Part shown: in pieces, positions 57,251 through 64,000 of the stretch | How positions within the stretch are numbered: the stretch's first letter is position 1 | Layout: each line of letters opens with the position of its first letter | Source: Portulaca oleracea | Lineage: Eukaryota > Streptophyta > Magnoliopsida > Caryophyllales > Portulacaceae | Assembly (NCBI GenBank): GCA_029582165.1 | Contig: CM055872.1 | Span: 47,504,195-47,568,194, forward strand | Length of the DNA stretch: 64,000 nucleotides | Direction of reading: 5' to 3' | Program-made: the position numbers and the translations under genes | Notes under the pieces: model-generated | Databases searched by the model: none | What the model saw: the letters and a program-made list of their open reading frames with translations, nothing else | What the model was told of the DNA's origin: nothing

Positions 57251-58198
57251 TGGAGCGTTACCGTCGCGTGGGTGGGTGAAGATTAGCTTGAGTGTAGATG
57301 GATGATCGATATTCAACAATAACAATAGCCTTTAGCACCTAAAGGTTGGATATGACCCGGAGTAAGGATAACCACAACTCTAGGCCTAACACCCCACCAT
57401 GATTATCTAGGATAAACCACCAATAATCACTAAAGGAATAACTTGAAACACCACCAAACTTGATTGGATAAAGTAAACAAGGTTTTTAGAGACAAGGGAG
57501 AAACCCCAACAATGCTTAAGCATTACATTCAAAACTCAAAAACTTCCAACAATGCCAAGGGAAGGGGTATATATAGTATTGGGAAAAAAATAAACAAAAC
57601 GCAGTGTTTTGGGCCAGAAAACACGCGTAGGAACGGGAGGTCGCGGGCGCGACCTTGGGCGTTGCGGGCGCGACAGACAGCTGACTCGAGCGAGTCATAG
57701 GATGACTCGGGCGTGTCAGTCTTCTGGGCAGCTTTTCCCTTCCGACTTCAAACGCGCATAACTTCTTCATCCGAACTTCGTTTTAGGCCCGTAAGATATC
57801 CATGGAAAGCTCTCAATGTGTACTGTAAGATCCCAAAATTTGAGACCAATCGGAGTTATATTGAAGGAGTTATGACCCAAAGCGTGAAGGCACGTCGATT
57901 CCGACAACCCACATTGACCTTTTTCCGCTTATTCTTTCCGAATGACTTCGAACCCTTTTAAAGGCCCAAAGTAGGTCCCGATGAGGACCCGTAGCTCTAC
58001 TCCCATGGTCCGGGGTCCCATTTGAAGTGGATGGCACACCCGATACCGTTCAAACCACGTCTACGGGGTCCCGGGTCAACCTTAAAGTGTACTCCGCACC
58101 CGACCCCGACGTCGTTTTCCTCGTGTTTCATGGAGGGGTTGCAGAAAAGCTTGGTGACCATGAAAATTAATACTTGGGCCTTATCCCGATACGCTCCA
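57251..58198 (-). repeat. 5' LTR of element G2
   Basis: Same ends and length as 54351-55298. On the minus strand a TATA-like CTATATATACCCC lies at about 57564-57577. Confidence 0.93.
57639..57719. promoter_or_regulatory. Palindrome array in U3 of the G2 5' LTR
   Basis: GGTCGCGGGCGCGACC (perfect, 57639-57654), then TTGCGGGCGCGACA, TGACTCGAGCGAGTCA (perfect, 57682-57697) and GACTCGGGCGTGTC with one arm mismatch. The array lies about 60-150 bp upstream of the TATA-like box on the element's strand. The matching array in the other LTR is 54739-54819. Confidence 0.6.
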
Positions 58199-58385
58199 CA
58201 AAGATAACTCAATTAGCAAATCAGGTCGCCGCGTAGATTATTAGTTTTTAAGTATCAATAATAGTAGTTGATTCATCTAGACAGTTGAACAACATGTTTA
58301 ATATTCTCAGTGTAGTTTAGTGATTTATACATTTTATCTAATTTTCCATATGAAATATATTTTTATTTAAGTTATTTACATAGCA

Positions 58386-59337
58386 AAAGTCTTGCTTTCC
58401 CTCTCTTGGGGAAGCGACGTAATTGAACCGTGTCGGGTTCGAGTCGTCACTTGTCGGGGAACAGAGTGGTTCGAGTTTTGCTCCACCGACCCCGAGGGCC
58501 TTGGGATCGTGCCGGGACAACCTTAGACGAGGGACTACATGGTGAAGAGGTCTGGGAATGGTCCCAAGTCGAGCCAAGTGCAAGGGAAAGAGAAGGGAAG
58601 CAAGGCAGCCTGGAAAAGCATAGTAACGCCCGCTACCTTGCTGGTCGCGCCCGTTACCCTCCGTGCAAGAAGGTGTAGCGCCCGCTACGCTGCCGTAGCA
58701 CCCGCTACAACAAACGGAAAGACAAGTCTTGGTTGGGCAATGAAGACAGACGCTGGCAGTGTCTGGAAAAACGCTACGAGTGTTTGTTCCAGAGGGTGCG
58801 ACTTTTCACGCCAGGGAGAACCGCTGCCAGAAACAGAAAAGCGCTGCCAGCGCTCGACCGTCGTGTCCGCGATGCTCCTGCCCAGTCGATGCTGCTGCGA
58901 CACTGTTCAGAGGTAACGACTGCGACGAGCCGCGTCGTGCCCGCGACAACCACGGAATCCTGCGTTTTTTGTTGTTAAACGCTACGTTTTGCTCTTTTTT
59001 TTCCCATTCCTATATATACCCCCTCCCTTGTAATATTTTGGACAGTTTTTCAGATTTGAATGTAATGCTTGACATTGTAGGGTTTTTCCCAACTTCCTCA
59101 AAAACCTTGTTTACTTTATCCAAGTAATTTGGTGGTGTTTCAAGTCTTTCCTTTAGTGATTATTTAGTGGATTACCTATGATGATCATGGTGGGGTGTTA
59201 GGCCTAGAGTTGTGGATTCTCCTTGCTCAAGGTCATATCCTTACTTTGGGTGTTCAAGGCCCTTGTTCATGAGAGTATTCATCATCCATCTTCACTCAAG
59301 CTAATCTGCTCTCCTCCACGCGTACGGTAACGCTCTA
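58386..59337 (+). repeat. LTR related to G2, in the opposite orientation
   Basis: From about 58960 to 59337 the sequence matches the reverse complement of the G2 LTR start: CCTTGTTTACTTTATCCAAG, GTGGTGTTTCAAGTC, ATGGTGGGGTGTTAGGCCTA, GGTAACGCTCTA at the end. The left part, 58600-58960, has palindromes of another sequence (GTAACGCCCGCTAC, GTAGCGCCCGCTAC, GTAGCACCCGCTAC) upstream of TATATATA at 59011-59018. It looks like a solo or truncated LTR from a sister family. The left boundary is uncertain. Confidence 0.6.
58620..58960. promoter_or_regulatory. Palindrome array upstream of the TATA box in the inverted LTR
   Basis: GTAACGCCCGCTAC, GGTCGCGCCCGTTACC, GTAGCGCCCGCTAC (perfect, 58675-58688) and GTAGCACCCGCTAC, then weaker units to GTGCCCGCGACAAC. 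They lie 50-390 bp upstream of TATATATA at 59011. Confidence 0.55.
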
Positions 59338-59875
59338 GTAATGCTCTCGGCTTTATACGCTTTTGCTAAATCAAAATTAAATGGATTGAAATATTGCTAA
59401 GTAATAACCCAAAAACCGAGGTTGTTACACAAACAATCCACAATAACTCATCGTAAATGCCATAAATTTTAAAGGGTTATTAGGTTATGAAATCCGTAAC
59501 TTTGGAGTTTGTTTATCATAATATCCTGAGTTTCATATTGGACTCATAACAATCCAACCTTAGGGGTTGTATTTGTTAGTAGTACGAGACGAAATTACAT
59601 CAATTAAACTCAGACTTTTTTGTGATATGTCAGTTGTTTTTGGGCTTAGAAACACTTTCATTATACATATCACCCTTAAGATCACCACCACATCTCAAAA
59701 AGTAACTAAATTTAATTGGTTTTAATTCGATCTTGGGCTACTAATAAATACATGCCCCCAAAAATTGGGTTGTTATGAGCTAAATATGAAGTATAAAATA
59801 TTATGATTAACAACCCAAAATTGAGGATTTAAAACCTAATAATCCAATTTTAAAAAGAAAAGGGTGTAACAAACA

Positions 59876-60107
59876 CTCCCTCCGTTCTTTTTCTATATGT
59901 CATTTACGATTTTCAATGTCAATATTTAACTAATAATTTTTAATATAATTTTTTATAAAAAATAATAATATTACACTTTTTAATGGTATTTTCATTACAA
60001 ATTAATGATATCAATTTTATACGATGAATTATTACATAAATTAAAATATCAATAGTCAAAGCTTTTAACATAATTTCTTATGTGACAGATAAATAAAAAC
60101 AGAGGGA
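59876..60107. mobile_element. Stowaway-like MITE (CTGTCATTTACG / GACAGATAAA family)
   Basis: Left end CTCCCTCCGTTCTTTTTCTA then TATGTCATTTACG, right end GACAGATAAATAAAAACAGA then GGGA, with the family interior (AATATCAATAGTCAAAGC). It is the most complete copy of the family with members at 10176, 28022 and 31958. Confidence 0.8.
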
Positions 60108-60745
60108 ATAAAACTCTATTGATAATAACACACTCTTTAAATGTGGCCTCTCACTCACCCAAGACCACAGACAAGCTGACTATGTAAATTTGAAAGGTAT
60201 ATGCTTTGATTAAATACCAACAATATGCTAATTGGCATGTCCTAATATTCAAATAAAAAAAAGGAAATAATAATTTAGGAAGGCAGCAAGGAAATAGGGG
60301 AGGGTGGGTGGGATGAGCTCAGAGCTGCCAAATTTTGTCCCATCTGAATTACTTGAATTGTATCACTTGAAAAAACTGGGTCTAGATATAGATTTTTTGT
60401 TCGAATTTTGATATTGACCAAATATTTGGACATAGAATTTCTCTTTTTTCGATTGTTCGAACCCGATTTTAGTTTCGTCCAATTTGTTCAACCCAGTCGG
60501 ACCAGAAATAAAATCGGGTCCAAACATAAATTATTAATTTGAATTTTGATATTGACCAAATATATTCTGACCCAAATTTACCCAAATCAATTCTTGCTGT
60601 AGATAGATAAGCCCAACTGAATTCAAGCTGGCGAATGACCCAAGTAGTATTTCCAAGGCTTCTCCCGCGGTGTAGCTACTTGCTAGTAATAACACAAAAA
60701 GTCACAATCAAATCCAAATTTCTAATTCTGAAACTTGTGTGCTAT

Positions 60746-60770
60746 CATTCATTCATTCATTCATTCATTC
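60746..60770. repeat. (ATTC)n microsatellite in the MED26C upstream region
   Basis: About six ATTC units, 350 bp before the MED26C ATG, probably in the promoter or 5' UTR. Confidence 0.9.
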
Positions 60771-61119
60771 TCACCTCCCACAGACTCGCACAAGTAGCAA
60801 GGCCAAGGAAACAAAACACGCTTCTCCTGCTTCCTCATCGTCATCCATTGTTACCCCTTATTCTCTTTCTCATGTTACCATCCATCTCCCTATTACAAAC
60901 ATACCCTTTCCTGGAATTCCTGCAATACAATCACAATACAATCACAATACAATCAACCTAATAATCAGATGCAATAACACAACACATACCTTGCAGATCT
61001 GCCTTTCCGTTTTCTTCAACTCCGTACTCAGATCTGAGTTATTGCTATTCTGGGCATCGATTTTTTGACAGATCTGCCGGAATCTGATTCTATCACCAGA
61101 ATCTTGTTGTTGGACTGTT

Positions 61120-63822
61120 ATGGATTTGGAGGATTTCAGGGCGATTCTGGGCAATTCAGGTGCCGACATATGGGCCTTCATTGACGCGGCTATTAGCGTC
61201 GCTTCCTCAGATTATCCTGACCAGCTTCGGTGTCGCCGAGATGGGATTGTTGAGAAATTATACACTGCTTGCTCCAGATGCAATATAGATGGCATCTCAT
61301 CCCATGCTGTTGCCAAGGAGAGGGGAAATACCCGCCAATTTGAACAGCGTTCCCCTGCAACTCCGGTTTCTGTTGATGGGGATGAAGAGGAACACCACAA
61401 GGAGCAGGAGACAAGAAGGTTTCATGCTGTTGATGATGATGAACATCAAGACGATGATGATCATGAAGATGACGATGATGATCATGACCATGATGATGAT
61501 GATGAGCAGAGAAGAATTCTCTCTATTAAAGAGCAGATTGAGGATCCTCATAGGGTTGCTTTTCTATTCTATTCATATCATTATCTCTTCTTGTCTTTCA
61601 ACAGCTTGGATATTGATGGTTATTTATTTAATTGTTTGTTTGTTTTTCTGTGGGTTGTTCATGTTTAGTCTGAGGAATCGCTGGTTGATCTGCTTCAAAC
61701 TTTAGCTGATATGGATATCACATTCAAGGCTCTCAAGGTCAGTTGATTTATGTTGTACTAGTATTTATTATGTCTGTTATCTGAAAGATAAAGGTGTTCA
61801 AATTGCATTGCTAAATTTAGCTCAGTTGTTGTTTGTTTTCTAACTATGTTGCTATTGATTGGTGAAGGAAACTGACATTGGGAGGCATGTGAATCGTTTG
61901 AGGAAGCACCCATCAAGTGAAGTAAGAAGATTAGTTAAACTGCTTGTCAGGTTTGATTCATTTCTACTCCTGTCTTATTGAAGTTTTCATAGATTGTACT
62001 AAAATGGTCTCATGTTCACTTTACCATTCTGGATTTGTACCTCATCATTTGTCAAGAGTAAGGCTCAGCAATATGTATATCTTCAGCTTGCTTCAATTGG
62101 GGGTCCATATGGGTCTTTGAATGATTATTCCAAAAGAAGAAAGATAGTAGTATAAAAACTTAGCATGATCATTACATATCTTAGAAAGAGGAATTTTGCA
62201 CATTATTTGGCTTCAGGTTGACATGTTCAATGAAAATTGGTTTGTCAAATTGAACATATCATTTGAAACCGAGAGTGTGTGTACATATATGTAGGTACAA
62301 ATGTTCTCATTCTGTGTTCTTTTGTTTGGTAGGAAATGGAAGGATTTGGTTGATGAATGGGTTAGGTCGAACACACCTGGTGAAGTCAATTCCTCCAACA
62401 ATCTCATGGGTCTGTCCATCTTTCTTACATTTTCTTATTTTACTGTACCTTTCTGAAATCCTATCTTGGAAGCTGGAAGTTTAGCAAACTTTGGCTGGAT
62501 CTTTCTTTTGTTTTTTGGGTTTAATTTTCAATTCTTATAATGCATGACTCTAAATTGATAAATTCAGCTGATGGAGACTCTCCTCAAAGAAACTTTTCCA
62601 AGAGTCAGCAAAATGGGCATCACATCCAGGTACATAGGTGTATTCCTTTTGGAAGGAAGAATATGCTGTAATGCTTTCCAATTAACCTTTTTGGTCTCTC
62701 TTTAACATTTGAATATTTGCAAATGCTTTACAGGTTCCAGATTTCGCATACTCACCAAACCCACACAGTAAGAATGGAACCTGATTCTCGAAAAGACTAA
62801 CCACACTTGTGTTGAATATTTCTTATGGGGTTGATTCTTGCGTTTGGCAGATGGAAGTTCTGGATCGGATAAGAATTATTCGGAGCCAGAACCAAGGGCA
62901 AAAGCTGCAACATCAGCTGCTGCTGCTCGCAGAGATGCTCCTGCGAGGCCTTCCAAGAGCCCTTCTGTTCCAGCTTCAGCTCCTCCAACCAATGTATATC
63001 TTTTCAAGATTTCAAATCTCTGTTTGGCTTTTCATGAAATGAGTAGATATAGACGGCAAAATGGGGCTAATGACCTTTTGTTAGAGCTTCCAGCTGCCTG
63101 AATTCTTGATTTTGTGTTTGCTCACCCTATCAAACTGCACTTGTCTTCTTTGGGTTGGGATATTCAGAGAATAATAAGTTTTGCTCAAAGTTGGAATTTT
63201 GAAAGCTGGGTGGCATGGGAGTTTGAGATGTCAGATTTGGGATAAGAATTCCCCATTATTTTTGGCATGTTGGCAGTGGTTGTTTAAACAAATCAAATGA
63301 ACTGCAAAATGGTAATAGTTTGAAGAGTTGGAACAAACATTTTGCTGAAAATGGTTGCAAGTATTTGAATCAGTTTTGAAATGATGAACTTCCAGCAAAT
63401 CAGTTTTGCATAGTTTTCGGGTTGGTTGAGGATCTCTGTTTGCATAGTCTGGATATTTTCTCAGCGAGGAGCTAAGCTGGAATGTCTCCCAAGTAAGTTA
63501 GTTTTAATAAACGCTGGAATTGGGATATGCAGAGGCAGAAAGAAGTGATGATTGATCCTGATAGGCTGGCTTCTGCAAGGAAACGGCTTCAAGAGAACTA
63601 CCAAGAAGCACAAAAAGGTTTGCCATTTTCACCAAATCCACAATCATCATAAGTTCTTTTGTTCATATTCTGTTTTTATCTATCTGGGTTTCCCTACATC
63701 ATGTATCTGTTTTTGTTGTAGCTAAAAAGCAAAGAACAATCCAAGTTATGGACATCCACGAGATTCCAAAGCCAAGGAATGGGTTCTTTGCAAAGAATAA
63801 AGGGGGCTTTCAGAGACACTAG
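61120..63822 (+). CDS. MED26C: Mediator subunit 26 paralogue (TFIIS N-terminal/LW domain protein)
   Basis: Nine exons: 61120-61554, 61669-61737, 61868-61950, 62333-62409, 62568-62629, 62734-62767, 62851-62993, 63533-63617 and 63722-63822. All are GT-AG and in frame (1089 nt, 362 aa). The start [20 protein letters not shown] and the core [35 protein letters not shown] and [10 protein letters not shown] give the TFIIS N-terminal (LW) domain at about residues 130-210. The C-terminus [20 protein letters not shown] is the conserved MED26 tail. MED26 is part of Mediator and links it to elongation factors in the nucleus. Residues about 103-130 are almost pure Asp/His/Glu, coded by GAT/CAT/GAA repeats. 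The gene is complete. Of the MED26 paralogues, 26C is chosen from remembered sequence and from neighbours FBN5 and BOLA2. Confidence 0.95.
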
Positions 63823-64000
63823 TATCTGTCATCCATTTTTCAACAAGAGAGTAATAGAGGATGACACCCCCTGCCTGCACTTTGTGGCCCCCTGAATGAA
63901 GAACCAGATAAATGGAAAAAGCCCAAAGTGGTTTTATCCTGTGCCTTTATATGAGTATTTCTTTTTTAAAATTTTTGGTTTTACGTGGAACACTGATCAC
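63823..64000 (+). other. MED26C 3' UTR
   Basis: Directly follows the TAG at 63820-63822. No AATAAA is seen before the window ends. Confidence 0.5.

Larger units (their letters stand above)
54351..58198 (-). mobile_element. Non-autonomous Ty3-gypsy LTR retrotransposon (element G2)
   Basis: 3.85 kb, with a perfect CAAAG duplication (54346-54350, 58199-58203). Each LTR is 948 bp (54351-55298, 57251-58198). On the minus strand, TGGTATCAGAGCTTCGG (initiator-Met primer site) follows the right-hand LTR, and AGAAGGGGAGTA (polypurine tract) precedes the left-hand one. The 1.95 kb interior holds a gag remnant but no protease, reverse transcriptase or integrase. LTR ends are TGGAGCGTTACCG and GATACGCTCCA. 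The equal lengths and close similarity of the LTRs suggest a fairly recent insertion. Confidence 0.93.
59338..61119. other. MED26C upstream region and intergenic DNA
   Basis: No gene is seen. Positions 59400-59870 have the inverted phrases GTTACACAAAC and GTGTAACAAACAC and may be another small TIR element. Positions 60370-60560 repeat the CCGATTTTAGTTTCG-type words of 35460-35770. The last 300-400 bp should hold the MED26C promoter and 5' UTR. Confidence 0.4.

Noticed and set aside
61193..61551. Minus-strand open frames opposite MED26C exon 1
   Set aside because: Shadows of the coding exon, including the GAT/ATC repeat; no family match.

Overview
The window is nuclear DNA from a flowering plant, almost certainly a eudicot. 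It is AT-rich, its genes have GT-AG introns, and every gene I can recognise is a plant or general eukaryotic family. Most of the sequence is transposable elements: hAT, Harbinger/Tourist, Stowaway, Mutator, L1 and RTE LINEs, Ty1-copia and Ty3-gypsy. I cannot name the species.

Six host genes are supported. From left to right they are: a P-class PPR protein (661-1656, +); a GT-2-type trihelix transcription factor (5832-7795, -, two exons); BOLA2 (12731-16155, -, three exons, 93 aa); RNA polymerase III subunit RPC8/NRPC7 (19946-26999, +, seven exons, 224 aa); plastid fibrillin FBN5 (29791-35232, -, seven exons, 269 aa); and MED26C (61120-63822, +, nine exons, 362 aa). All five spliced models keep one reading frame across every junction. 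From memory, the Arabidopsis orthologues of FBN5, BOLA2 and MED26C are At5g09820, At5g09830 and At5g09850. If so, this is a conserved microsynteny block expanded to about 50 kb by transposons.

Layout: 1-8 kb holds PPR and trihelix genes with small MITEs between them. 8-12 kb holds nested Harbinger-type elements with a long GA array. 12.7-16.2 kb is BOLA2, whose first intron holds a MITE and a hAT with a second element inside it. 17-18.2 kb is a hAT carrying a large CTT array. 20-27 kb is RPC8, whose 5.6 kb third intron holds a Mutator-like element, a second GA-Harbinger, a tandem duplication and a truncated L1. 28.4-28.9 kb is a near-perfect fold-back Mutator MITE. 29.8-35.2 kb is FBN5, with MITEs and an RTE fragment in its introns. 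37.5-59.3 kb is a gene-free block of nested LTR retrotransposons: two non-autonomous gypsy elements without reverse transcriptase, a decayed copia interrupted by a hAT, and LTR remnants. 61-64 kb is MED26C.

The most unusual signal is in the LTRs. At least five retroelement LTRs carry arrays of short palindromes around a CGGGCG or CGCCCG core. The arms change together so that pairing is kept, and the arrays lie upstream of the LTR TATA box. The host genes do not form one pathway; they look like an ancestral gene neighbourhood, and the rest is transposon history.
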